Source of the DNA: Patescibacteria group bacterium
GTDB lineage: Bacteria; Patescibacteriota; Patescibacteriia; CAIXNZ01
Direction of reading: 5' to 3'
NCBI GenBank assembly: GCA_028714455.1
Contig: JAQTMG010000005.1
Span: 19,438-63,532, forward strand
Length of the DNA stretch: 44,095 bases
Shown here: in pieces, positions 35,725-44,095 of the stretch
Numbering within the stretch: position 1 is the stretch's first letter
How the letters are laid out: each line of letters starts with the position of its first letter
Program-made: the position numbers and the translations under genes
Notes under the pieces: generated by a model
Database searches by the model: none
The model's input: the letters and a program-made list of their open reading frames with translations, nothing else
Told to the model about the DNA's origin: nothing

Positions 35725-36045
35725 TGGTGGGGATAGAGAGATTCCCGCCTCCGCTAAAGCTCTGGCGGGCAGGCGAACTCTCATGATATTGCTATCACCT
35801 CGCTTAGCGGGGCGCGTCTACCAACCTTCGTAGGCCGTAGCCAATGCCGAGGAGGAGACTCGCCCGCCGAAGGCGGGTCCGCCCCTGGCGGAAACTCTTA
35901 GTGCCGAGGAGAGGATTTGAACCTCCATGTCTTGCGACGCTGGCTCCTGAAGCCAGTGTGTCTACCAATTCCACCACCTCGGCGAAAATCCTTTAATTAT
36001 TTATGGCCAACTTCGGTTGGCGAAGGCCAATTCCGCCATATCCCC
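35725..36045 (-). pseudogene. Split tRNA-Leu-like gene 'X' whose two parts flank tRNA-Leu(CAG)
   Basis: 5' part GGGGATA-TGGCGGAATTGG (36027-36045); 3' part GAGAGTTCG..AATCTCTC-TATCCCC-A-CCA with a 30-nt palindromic insert at 35744-35773. Confidence 0.55.
35902..35983 (-). tRNA. tRNA-Leu(CAG)
   Basis: GCCGAGGTGGTGGAATTGGTAGACACA CTGGC TTCAGGA GCCAG ... GTTCAAATCCTCTCCTCGGCA. Confidence 0.95.
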
Positions 36046-36119
36046 ATGATTATTGGTGCGAGATGCGCTTTAAATATCTAGATAATTGTCCAACTCGGCC
36101 GATGACAAAACTTGTAATT

Positions 36120-36148
36120 ATTTTATCAAAAAATAGCAAAAAAGTCAA
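36120..36148 (-). promoter_or_regulatory. Sigma70-type promoter of the tRNA-Leu cluster
   Basis: - strand TTGACT, 17 nt, TAAAAT. Confidence 0.7.
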
Positions 36149-36218
36149 TAAAGAGGTGCTAAAAATATCTAATTATATTATAATAAAACTAGGGTTTTAA
36201 TAAATTAATTAAAAAAAT

Positions 36219-36827
36219 ATGTTATCTTACCAAGCAAAGACCTTTAGTACTCTAAAAAATTTGAAAGGCATCACTGATTTGGAAATCGATGAGCATCTCA
36301 AGCTCTACACCGGCTACATCAACAACTCAAATAAATTGATTGAACTGCTTAATGATAAAATAGCCAAAAATGATTTTGAGGGGCCGCAATTTAGCGAGCT
36401 GGTGCGCCGAATCGGTTTTGAATTTAATGGTCTGCGCCTACACGAACTTTATTTTGAGAATCTAAACGGCCAAGGCGGCGACGAAAATAAGGCGCCCAAA
36501 TTAAAAAAGTTGATTGAAAAAAATTTCGGCCCGGCTTCGGCCGAGACGAGCAGTTTTGAGTCCTTCAAGGATTACTTTTTAAAAGTCGCTGCCATGCGAG
36601 GCACTGGCTGGACACTACTCTGCCAAAATTGCGATAATGAAAATTTGTCTGTTCACTGGGTTAACGATCATGAAAATGGACATGTTGCTGGTTTTGAACC
36701 AATAGTTGTTATGGATTGCTGGGAGCACGCCTGGACTGCCTATCTCAAACCAACCGAACGAGCAAAATATATTGAGGATTTTTGGAACAACATTGACTGG
36801 AAAGTTTGTGAGGAACGATTAGCTTAG
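36219..36827 (+). CDS. Fe/Mn superoxide dismutase family protein (divergent)
   Basis: 'EFNGLRLHELYFENL', 'PIVVMDCWEHAWTAYLKPTERAKYIEDFWNNIDW'. Confidence 0.75.
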   Translation: MLSYQAKTFSTLKNLKGITDLEIDEHLKLYTGYINNSNKLIELLNDKIAKNDFEGPQFSELVRRIGFEFNGLRLHELYFENLNGQGGDENKAPKLKKLIEKNFGPASAETSSFESFKDYFLKVAAMRGTGWTLLCQNCDNENLSVHWVNDHENGHVAGFEPIVVMDCWEHAWTAYLKPTERAKYIEDFWNNIDWKVCEERLA

Positions 36828-36954
36828 GATACTAATCTATGAATTTTTTACTAATATACGAATCATCCCCTCTTGCCTCCTTTACCCCCCCCTTACCCTT
36901 ATTGCTCTTTTTCCACTTACTCCTTTTAAATATTATGATTAAATAAACAGAGAT

Positions 36955-37245
36955 ATGAGCGAAATTAAATTTGTCTGCCCATTTTGCGGCTTTGAATCAA
37001 ACGGCGCCGGCGTCTGCCCCACTTGCGATGAAGTGCTGGAAAAACGCTGTCTTTGCCAGACAGGTGATTTTTCCAATAAATGTTGCGAGGAGGAAGCGGA
37101 GAACGGGGAAAAAAATAAAGAAAAATTAATGGAAGCCGAGCTCTCTTCTGAAAATCTTTCGGAGATCGTACAGCGGGCGAAGAAAAAAGCCGAAGAGGAG
37201 GCGGAGCTTGAAAATGTGAAACCCGTCGATGAAGACGAAGAGTAA
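36955..37245 (+). CDS. Small zinc-ribbon-like protein with acidic tail
   Basis: CPFCGFESNGAGVCPTC plus CLCQTGDFSNKCC. Confidence 0.6.
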   Translation: MSEIKFVCPFCGFESNGAGVCPTCDEVLEKRCLCQTGDFSNKCCEEEAENGEKNKEKLMEAELSSENLSEIVQRAKKKAEEEAELENVKPVDEDEE

Positions 37246-37281
37246 AAAATATTGTTGGATAGCAGGATAACCAACCAGCTC

Positions 37282-37310
37282 TTGACCAATATAAAAATCT
37301 GTGGTAACCT
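37282..37310 (+). promoter_or_regulatory. Sigma70-type promoter
   Basis: TTGACC, 17 nt, TAACCT. Confidence 0.6.
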
Positions 37311-37351
37311 GGAAAATTAAAGCGCACTTCAAAATCAAAAAGGAGGAAAAA

Positions 37352-37690
37352 ATGAAGAAGCCGCCTTTGACCAAAGGCCCGGACGGACCAAAAGTAAAAA
37401 CCAAGCACGTTCAGGTCCAGCGAGGACTGGCAATCAAGATCCTGGGGTCATATGTTCCGACCGAATACGACATCTGTGACGGAATCAAAGTTCCGGTTAT
37501 CTATGAAAGCGTGCTGGTCGAAACAATAAAGTCTCTCGGTTACGAGCCCAAGTCCATGATCGCTCAACTGCTGAAGAGCGGCTACCTGGTCGTGAAAGAT
37601 AAGGAGCCTGATGCGGTGTCTTTTTACATCGTCACAATCAAGGAAGCGGGCCGCGTTCTGCAAGGAAAAAAGAGCAAAAAAGCAGCCTAA
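37352..37690 (+). CDS. Hypothetical protein
   Basis: AGGAGG SD before ATG at 37352; own terminator. Confidence 0.6.
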   Translation: MKKPPLTKGPDGPKVKTKHVQVQRGLAIKILGSYVPTEYDICDGIKVPVIYESVLVETIKSLGYEPKSMIAQLLKSGYLVVKDKEPDAVSFYIVTIKEAGRVLQGKKSKKAA

Positions 37691-37693
37691 TTT

Positions 37694-37725
37694 AAAGCCC
37701 CGTCGCATCAACGACGGGGTTTTTC
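37694..37725 (+). terminator. Intrinsic terminator
   Basis: ccccgtcg-catcaa-cgacggggttttt. Confidence 0.85.
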
Positions 37726-37732
37726 ATTTAAT

Positions 37733-38083
37733 TCAGAGCGGCGCTCGGCCTCCGTAATGGGAGTTTAGATCGAGCTTGTAAAAATAATCAGCGCTGTAAG
37801 CATTTTTGTCAGTCAGCCACTGCTGGAGCTGGACCGCGGTGCAAGTGGCGGTTTTTCTGCTGTTTTTTCTCCTTTGAGCTCTCACTCCTTTCAATGGTGC
37901 TTTCCTGAATTTCAGAAACTGATGATGACCAATGCTGACGGCTAGAGTATCGGGGACTGTAATCGTATCTGTTACTACGAACGGTCCGCCTTTACAATCG
38001 ACCAGGCACTGCTTCTGGGCGTGCTCTGGTTTCACGTCAATGAGATCGCCTTTTCTAAAGACAGTTTCACCTGGGGTTTTCAT
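37733..38083 (-). CDS. Hypothetical protein
   Basis: AGGAGG SD; TTGACA-N17-TAGATT promoter at 38185-38213 on the - strand. Confidence 0.5.
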   Translation of the reverse strand: MKTPGETVFRKGDLIDVKPEHAQKQCLVDCKGGPFVVTDTITVPDTLAVSIGHHQFLKFRKAPLKGVRAQRRKNSRKTATCTAVQLQQWLTDKNAYSADYFYKLDLNSHYGGRAPL

Positions 38084-38209
38084 GCGGCCTTCCCTCCTTT
38101 GGGTTTATAAAGAACCTCTGGTTACTATTACTGCTTTTAATCGCCGAGCTATCTATAATAAAATCTTCTGGAGAGTAATGCACCAATCTACCATGTCAAA
38201 AAAACTCTG

Positions 38210-39790
38210 TCAAGACTTTATTCTCCTCAATTCTCTGTGATATTTAATTACAAAACGATGTACCTCATCGCGGCCGCGGATTAAAATTTTTAAGCCGGCC
38301 AGCTTTTTATCAAGTTTAAGTGGTGAAGCTTTATGAGCCAAATAAATTTCTTCTTCCCTTTTGGCCAGAGAACAAATTGGAATGTCAAGTTTAAGCTGGC
38401 CGAGTGCTTTGCGGCCAGAATTTAGTTGTCCGCGGCCGCCATCGATTACAATCAAATCGGGCAAAGAGGATTTTTCTTTTACCAACCCAAAGTATCTTCT
38501 ATAAACAATTTCAAAAATCATGGCAAAGTCATCCTGCGCCTCTGACCATTTTATTTTGAATTTGCGATATTCATTTTTATTAAATCTGCCATTTACCATT
38601 TGAATCATGGCGCCGGCATTAAATTTTCCTTGTAAAGTAGAAACGTCAAAAAATTCAATCACCTTTGGCAATTTATCTAATTCCAAAATATGTTGAAGCT
38701 CAACGACGCCCGGTTCCAGTCCTAAATTTATTTCCAAATTATTTTTAACCAGTTCAAGAAGTTTTTGTTTCTCTCCTTTTTGCGGAACAGTCAGATCAAC
38801 TTTGGGCAAATAAGAAATGGTAAACTTTTTGGCCTTGGTTTCCTGCAAATATTTTTCAATAACGCTCTGTTCTTCCAATTTTTCTGGAATAATTATTTCC
38901 CGTGGAATAAAATTAATTGAATAATATTGTTTAATAAAATCCTCAATCAAGCCATCATAATAATCAAAACCAAATTTGTGCCGGCTGGTGATTACACCTT
39001 TATTAACATTAAAAAGTTGCACATAAATTTTTTGGTCGACAATAATCCAGTTAATAATGTCCTGGTCAAAATTCTTGGGCACATCAATTTTCTGTCTTTC
39101 CTCAACCAGTTTCACGGCCGCAATCTGATCGCGGTAACTTTTAGCCAATTCATATTGCTGTTTAACTGATGCTTCTTTCATGCGCGAGATCAAATCTTTA
39201 ATAATTACTTTTGTTTCGCCCTTCAAAAGTCGTTCAGCGTTTTTTATATTAACTAAATAATCTTGTTCCGAAATATAACCCTGGCAGGGTCCAGTACAGC
39301 GGCCAATGTGATACTGCAAGCAAACTTTTTTGGGCATTTGATTGCAGGTTCTGATTTTAAATATCTCTCCCAGTGTTTTTAAAATTAATTTGCGCGACAT
39401 GCCTTCGGTATAGGGCCCATAATATCGTCCACCCTTGGTAATTTTTCTGGCCGTAATCAAGCGCGGAAATTGTTCATCTGTTACTTTAATATAGGCATAG
39501 CGCACATCACCGCGCAGATCAATATTATATTTTGGCTGGTATTGATGAATTAAACTTTGTTCCAATATCAAGGCCTCCACTTCATTATCAGTGGTAATAA
39601 ATTCCACGTCAGCGATTTTAGAGACAAGCAACTTAGTTTTGGGATCCAAATCTTTTTTCTGAAAATACTGGGCGATTCTTTTGGCCAAATCCTTGGCTTT
39701 GCCAACATAAATCACCTGGTTGCGCCTGTCTTTATAAAGATAACAGCCGGGTTTGTGGGGAAAATTTAGTTTTTTGATATTTTTATCCAT
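38210..39790 (-). CDS. uvrC: Excinuclease ABC subunit C, apparently lacking the C-terminal HhH2 domain
   Basis: GIY-YIG 'KPGCYLYKDRRNQVIYVGKAKDLAKRIAQYF', 'IEFFDVSTLQG', 'DLIVIDGGRGQL'; ends at 'DEVHRFVIKYHRELRRIKS'. Confidence 0.95.
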   Translation of the reverse strand: MDKNIKKLNFPHKPGCYLYKDRRNQVIYVGKAKDLAKRIAQYFQKKDLDPKTKLLVSKIADVEFITTDNEVEALILEQSLIHQYQPKYNIDLRGDVRYAYIKVTDEQFPRLITARKITKGGRYYGPYTEGMSRKLILKTLGEIFKIRTCNQMPKKVCLQYHIGRCTGPCQGYISEQDYLVNIKNAERLLKGETKVIIKDLISRMKEASVKQQYELAKSYRDQIAAVKLVEERQKIDVPKNFDQDIINWIIVDQKIYVQLFNVNKGVITSRHKFGFDYYDGLIEDFIKQYYSINFIPREIIIPEKLEEQSVIEKYLQETKAKKFTISYLPKVDLTVPQKGEKQKLLELVKNNLEINLGLEPGVVELQHILELDKLPKVIEFFDVSTLQGKFNAGAMIQMVNGRFNKNEYRKFKIKWSEAQDDFAMIFEIVYRRYFGLVKEKSSLPDLIVIDGGRGQLNSGRKALGQLKLDIPICSLAKREEEIYLAHKASPLKLDKKLAGLKILIRGRDEVHRFVIKYHRELRRIKS

Positions 39791-39811
39791 GTTATTATCA
39801 TATCCGATTGT

Positions 39812-39902
39812 AAAAAAATCAGCATTGTTTAAAATTTTTACCTATTTTCGCGTAGGGACAGGTCTAGACCTATCCCTACGGTTATATAATGCTGATTTTT
39901 TT
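39812..39902 (-). terminator. Terminator-like inverted repeat with a 30-bp palindrome in its loop
   Basis: Outer arms aaaaaaatcagcatt / aatgctgattttttt; inner cgtagggacaggtctagacctatccctacg (39851-39880), one mismatch pair. Confidence 0.8.
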
Positions 39903-42735
39903 ATTTCAAAATCTTTTTCAAAAATTGTCCAGTGTATGAGCCGGGAACTTTTGCCACATGTTCTGGCGTGCCCTCGGCAATTATTTTACCACCTTCATCA
40001 CCACCCTCTGGTCCCAAATCAATAATCCAGTCAGCAGTTTTAATCACATCCAAGTTGTGCTCAATTACAATCACCGAATTACCTTTATTAACCAGGCGAT
40101 TTAAAACTTCCAGTAATTTTTTAATATCATCAAAATGCAAACCGGTTGTCGGCTCATCTAAAATGTACAGTGTTTTGCCAGTAGCGCGCTTGGCCAGTTC
40201 AGATGCTAATTTAATTCTTTGCGCCTCGCCGCCAGACAAAGTCGTGGCTGGCTGGCCCATTTTAATATAACCCAAGCCCACATCATAAAGTAATTGCAAC
40301 TTGTCAGCTATCAGCGGAATTTCACTAAAAAATTTCAAGGCCTCTTCCACTGTCATATTTAACACATCGGAAATATTCTTGCCCTTGTAGTGGACTTCAA
40401 GAGTTTCGCGATTATATCTCTTGCCTTTGCATTTTTCGCATTCCACATAAACATCTGGCAAAAAGTGCATTTCAATTTTAATCATGCCATCACCTTCGCA
40501 ATTTTCGCATCTGCCACCCGGCACATTAAAACTAAACCTGCCCGGCCTGTAACCGCGATATTTGGCATCAGGAGTTTCAGCGTACAGATTTCTGATATCT
40601 TGAAAAACCTTAGTATAGGTGGCTGGATTTGAGCGCGGGGTTCTGCCAATTGGCGACTGGTCAATAATAATGGCTTTGTCAATAAAACCAGAATTATTTA
40701 ATTTTTCAAATTCACCTGCCAATTCTTTGGAACCATAAAGTCTTCTAGCTAAAGCTTTATATAAAGTTTCATTAATCAAAGTTGATTTGCCAGAACCAGA
40801 CACGCCAGTTATACAAGTCAAAACGCGCAAGGGAAACTTTACGCGCAGTTGTTTCAAGTTATTTTCCTTAGCGCCAATGATTTCCAAATAGTCAGACCAG
40901 CTTCGACGCTTTTTGGGTGTCTCAATTCGTTTGAAACCGTTTAGATATTGCGCGGTTAATGATTCTTTAACTTTTTTAACTTCAGCCAGAGTTCCTGCGG
41001 CCACAACCTTACCGCCATGAATACCGGCGCCCGGACCCAGATCAACCAGATACTCACAATTTTCCATTGTTTCCTTGTCATGTTCCACAACAATCACAGT
41101 ATTGCCCAAATCGCGCAACTGTTTTAGGGTGGCAATTAATTTTTTATTGTCGCGCTGATGCAAACCAATTGAGGGTTCATCCAAAATATACAAAACTCCG
41201 CGCAGTTCAGAGCCGATTTGCGTGGCTAAACGAATTCTTTGCGCTTCGCCGCCAGACAAAGTGCTGGCTCCCCTGCCTAAAGTTAAATAATCCAAGCCAA
41301 CATTGATCATGAAAGTTAAACGGCTTTTGATTTCTTTCAAAATTTGTCGCGCAATCTGTTCTCGCTTTTCATTGAGTTTCAAGCCATCAATAAATTGATG
41401 GCAATCGCGTATGGAAAGTTGAGTAATTTCAAAAATGTTAAAACCATCAATAGTCACGGCCAAACTTTCTGGTTTTAATCTCTGGCCATGACAAAGTGGG
41501 CATTCTTTAACGCGCATAAATTTAGCCATGTCCTGTCGCCTCTCTTCTGATTCTGTCTGTTTATATAATCTCTCGAGTTGCGGAATCACGCCCTCGAAAT
41601 ATCCTTCCCAGGCATATTCTGCACCAGAGCTTTTGGATTTGAATTCAAAATCAATGCGCTCACTTGAGCCGTGCAAAATCATTTCCACGATTTTTCTGGG
41701 CAATTTTTTTATGGGCGTCTCTGGATCAAATTTAAAATGTTTAGCCAGCGCGTCAACTTTTTGTCCAATAAAACCAAAAACCTGTGTTTTCCAGGGCGCG
41801 ATGCCACCTTCCATAATGGAAAGCTCTGGGTTAGGAATAATTAAGTCCTCGGCAAATTCTTGAATACCTCCCAAGCCATGGCATTCCACGCAAGCGCCAT
41901 AAGGAGAATTAAATGAAAACATTCTCGGCTGTAATTCTTCAAAATTGATGCCGCAATTAGCGCAAGCCAGTTTGGTATTAAATAAAATCTCTTTCTCATT
42001 TACTTTGACAATCAAAATCCCCTCCTGCGACAAATCAAAAGCGGTTTCCAGAGAATCAAAAAGTCGGGTTTTGTGATCTTTGGTTAGTTTAAACGAATCA
42101 ACCACAACTTCTATTTCATGCTTTTCGTATTTTCCCAAAGTAATTTTGGCTGGCAAAATATATTCTTTGCCGTTTACCCTGACTTTTGAATAACCTTGTT
42201 TAAAAAGATTTTCGAAAAGCCGTTCGTAAGTTCCTTTTCTGCCGCGCACCAAAGAAGCCAAAATTTCTACTGACTTGCCGTCATATTGTGGATAGATGTG
42301 GTCAAAAATGCTTTGAATATCTTGAGAGGAAATTTCTTTACCGCACTTTGGACAATGTGGCTGGCCGATTCTGGCAAAAAGCAAGCGTAAATAATCATAA
42401 ACCTCGGTCACCGTGCCCACGGTTGAGCGCGGATTTCTGGAAGTTGATTTTTGCTCAATGGAAATGGCCGGTGAAAGACCCTTGATTGAATCAACATCTG
42501 GCTTATTCATGATGCCCAAAAACTGCCTGGCATAAGATGACAGGCTTTCCACATAACGGCGCTGGCCTTCGGCATACAAAGTATCAAAAGCCAGAGATGA
42601 TTTGCCAGAGCCAGACACGCCAGTCATGACAATAAACTCATTGATGGGCAAATCTAGGCTAACATTCTTTAAATTATGCTGCCTCGCGCCGCGAATTTGA
42701 ATGAATTCCTTTGTGTTTTTTTCGTCTTTTTTCAT
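39901..42735 (-). CDS. uvrA: Excinuclease ABC subunit A
   Basis: '[19 protein letters not shown]', '[35 protein letters not shown]', two ABC signatures, Zn-finger CxxC pairs. Confidence 0.98.
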   Translation of the reverse strand: MKKDEKNTKEFIQIRGARQHNLKNVSLDLPINEFIVMTGVSGSGKSSLAFDTLYAEGQRRYVESLSSYARQFLGIMNKPDVDSIKGLSPAISIEQKSTSRNPRSTVGTVTEVYDYLRLLFARIGQPHCPKCGKEISSQDIQSIFDHIYPQYDGKSVEILASLVRGRKGTYERLFENLFKQGYSKVRVNGKEYILPAKITLGKYEKHEIEVVVDSFKLTKDHKTRLFDSLETAFDLSQEGILIVKVNEKEILFNTKLACANCGINFEELQPRMFSFNSPYGACVECHGLGGIQEFAEDLIIPNPELSIMEGGIAPWKTQVFGFIGQKVDALAKHFKFDPETPIKKLPRKIVEMILHGSSERIDFEFKSKSSGAEYAWEGYFEGVIPQLERLYKQTESEERRQDMAKFMRVKECPLCHGQRLKPESLAVTIDGFNIFEITQLSIRDCHQFIDGLKLNEKREQIARQILKEIKSRLTFMINVGLDYLTLGRGASTLSGGEAQRIRLATQIGSELRGVLYILDEPSIGLHQRDNKKLIATLKQLRDLGNTVIVVEHDKETMENCEYLVDLGPGAGIHGGKVVAAGTLAEVKKVKESLTAQYLNGFKRIETPKKRRSWSDYLEIIGAKENNLKQLRVKFPLRVLTCITGVSGSGKSTLINETLYKALARRLYGSKELAGEFEKLNNSGFIDKAIIIDQSPIGRTPRSNPATYTKVFQDIRNLYAETPDAKYRGYRPGRFSFNVPGGRCENCEGDGMIKIEMHFLPDVYVECEKCKGKRYNRETLEVHYKGKNISDVLNMTVEEALKFFSEIPLIADKLQLLYDVGLGYIKMGQPATTLSGGEAQRIKLASELAKRATGKTLYILDEPTTGLHFDDIKKLLEVLNRLVNKGNSVIVIEHNLDVIKTADWIIDLGPEGGDEGGKIIAEGTPEHVAKVPGSYTGQFLKKILK

Positions 42736-42968
42736 AATGGCAATTTGAAATATGAAATACGAAATATGAAATATGAGATTGGATAATTAATTATAATAAA
42801 AACCTCTTGCTTATTTCCTATTTCCTGTTTCTTATTTCTGTACAAACACCAAAAGTTCGGGTCTTTTTTCGCCACAAACCCTATTTAGAAAAAATTAGTA
42901 TTTAATTAACCATAGTATATTCCTCAAAAGCACCTTTGTCAATCATCAGAAGCATCAATTCTCCTCTA

Positions 42969-42997
42969 TTGACAATAATATCAAAATGTGATAAACT
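42969..42997 (+). promoter_or_regulatory. Sigma70-type promoter
   Basis: TTGACA, 17 nt, TAAACT. Confidence 0.7.
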
Positions 42998-43046
42998 TGA
43001 GAATAAAATAAATTGTACTTTCTATCTTATTTATAGGAGGTCTTTG

Positions 43047-43403
43047 ATGGAAATGAGAGAATCTCAAGCCATAGAAGTGAAGCCTGGAGAAATTTTTCAC
43101 GGGATTTTGGAGGATTGCTATCGAGGCGGGGACCGGCATCTGATAGTCAGCGCCGGCGACCTTGACGAGGCCAAGGAAAAAATCAGGAGGCATCCCGGTT
43201 TTTCGGGGGGTGATTTGACGATATTTTCCGAAGAGGAGCTGAAGGGAAAAAGATTAGTAATCTACGACTACATCGGAGTCAACGGAACAAAAACGGAAAG
43301 GCACGTCATTATCGTGGCGGCAAACGCCGATGAGGCCAGAAAGATACTGGGGGCACGGATAAAGAATTTCGAAATCAAAAAAATCGGACAAAAAAATTAT
43401 TAG
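43047..43403 (+). CDS. Hypothetical protein with internal duplicated motif
   Basis: AGGAGG SD before ATG at 43047; two 'ad.DEA.. ' type segments (RHLIVSAGDLDEAKEKI and RHVIIVAANADEARKIL). Confidence 0.65.
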   Translation: MEMRESQAIEVKPGEIFHGILEDCYRGGDRHLIVSAGDLDEAKEKIRRHPGFSGGDLTIFSEEELKGKRLVIYDYIGVNGTKTERHVIIVAANADEARKILGARIKNFEIKKIGQKNY

Positions 43404-43410
43404 CATTAAA

Positions 43411-43447
43411 AAGGGCATCACGCTTCGCGTGATGCCCTATTTTTTTA
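43411..43447. terminator. Intrinsic terminator
   Basis: gggcatcacgc-ttcg-cgtgatgccctattttttt. Confidence 0.85.
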
Positions 43448-44095
43448 TTCAGCGGAAAAAAGATGTTTTTGTTGCATGTGCCAGAGATCCTTATAAATGC
43501 CATGCTTGGCAATCAATTCGTTATGCGTTCCCTGTTGAGCAATCCTACCTTCTGACAAAACAATGATCTGGTCGGCCGATTGAGTAATGGCTGAAAAGTC
43601 GTGGGTCACGATAATGGCTGTCCTGCCCTCAATCAGTTTCTGCAAAGCGCCCAGCACTTCAAACTTGGTTTTCTGGTCAAGCGAACTGGTCGCCTCATCC
43701 AGAATCAAAATTTTTGGATCGCGTATGGCCGCTCGGGCAATAGCAATGCGCTGAACCTGGCCGCCGGATAACTTGACGCCTCGCTCGCCAACCTTTGATT
43801 CATATTTTTCTGGCAAGCTCTCAATGAATTCATGAATATTAGCAATCTTGGCTGCCCTGACAACATCTTTATGAGTCGCCTCGGGATTACCATATTTGAT
43901 ATTGTATTCAATGCTTTCATTAAACAAGGCAGGGTCCTGGGGCACGATAGCGATTTGTTTGCGCAATGATTCTTTGGTGATTTGTTTAGCGTCAATGCCG
44001 TCGAAAATGATTTTGCCGCTATCAACGTCAAAAAGTCTGGTGAAGAGATTGTGGAGCGTTGTTTTGCCTGAACCAGTTTCGCCGAAAATCGCCAG
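43445..44095 (-). CDS. ABC transporter (MsbA/exporter type) ATP-binding domain; 5' part outside the window
   Basis: 'LAIFGETGSGKTTLHNLF' at the edge, 'LSGGQVQRIAIARAAIRDPKILILDEATSSLD'. Confidence 0.95.
   Translation of the reverse strand: MAIFGETGSGKTTLHNLFTRLFDVDSGKIIFDGIDAKQITKESLRKQIAIVPQDPALFNESIEYNIKYGNPEATHKDVVRAAKIANIHEFIESLPEKYESKVGERGVKLSGGQVQRIAIARAAIRDPKILILDEATSSLDQKTKFEVLGALQKLIEGRTAIIVTHDFSAITQSADQIIVLSEGRIAQQGTHNELIAKHGIYKDLWHMQQKHLFSAE

Noticed and set aside
36965-37408. Antisense ORFs over the zinc-ribbon gene and the next ORF
   Set aside because: Low-complexity antisense translations of acidic/basic coding sequence, no SD.

Overview
The window looks like a Candidate Phyla Radiation (Patescibacteria)-type chromosome segment. 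This is inferred from gene content, 23S introns and small ORFans, not from a database search. Left third (+ strand): the 3' end of a GC-rich Ig-repeat surface protein, trpS, the RNase P RNA, then a polysaccharide locus (polyprenyl-phosphate sugar transferase, three GT4-type glycosyltransferases, a DUF4012 protein and a large membrane-anchored surface protein). Middle (mostly - strand): FemAB-like transferase, ruvA, U32 peptidase, ileS, a MacAB-like efflux operon with DUF5666-like proteins and an ECF sigma factor, tRNA-Ala, and an EndoQ-like PHP protein. Right part: 5S and 23S rRNA (the 23S carries a group I intron with a LAGLIDADG ORF and a separate GIY-YIG ORF insertion), a complicated tRNA-Leu cluster, an SOD-like protein, uvrC, uvrA and a truncated ABC transporter. 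Main hunt results: (1) two paralogous proteins (12.8 and 28.2 kb), plus a degraded third (34.0 kb), whose last 36 codons differ almost only at codon positions 1 and 2, which resembles diversity-generating-retroelement (DGR) variable regions with no RT or template in the window; (2) intact tRNA-Leu genes that appear nested inside split tRNA-Leu-like genes, with palindromic inserts in D- and T-loops; (3) short perfect palindromes sitting inside the loops of two terminator hairpins, and a palindromic insert in frame in the EndoQ-like gene, suggesting small palindromic elements that favour hairpin loops; (4) seven single-gene ORFan 'cassettes', most with a near-consensus TTGACA-N17-TATAAT promoter, strong SD and own terminator. 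All calls are by eye.
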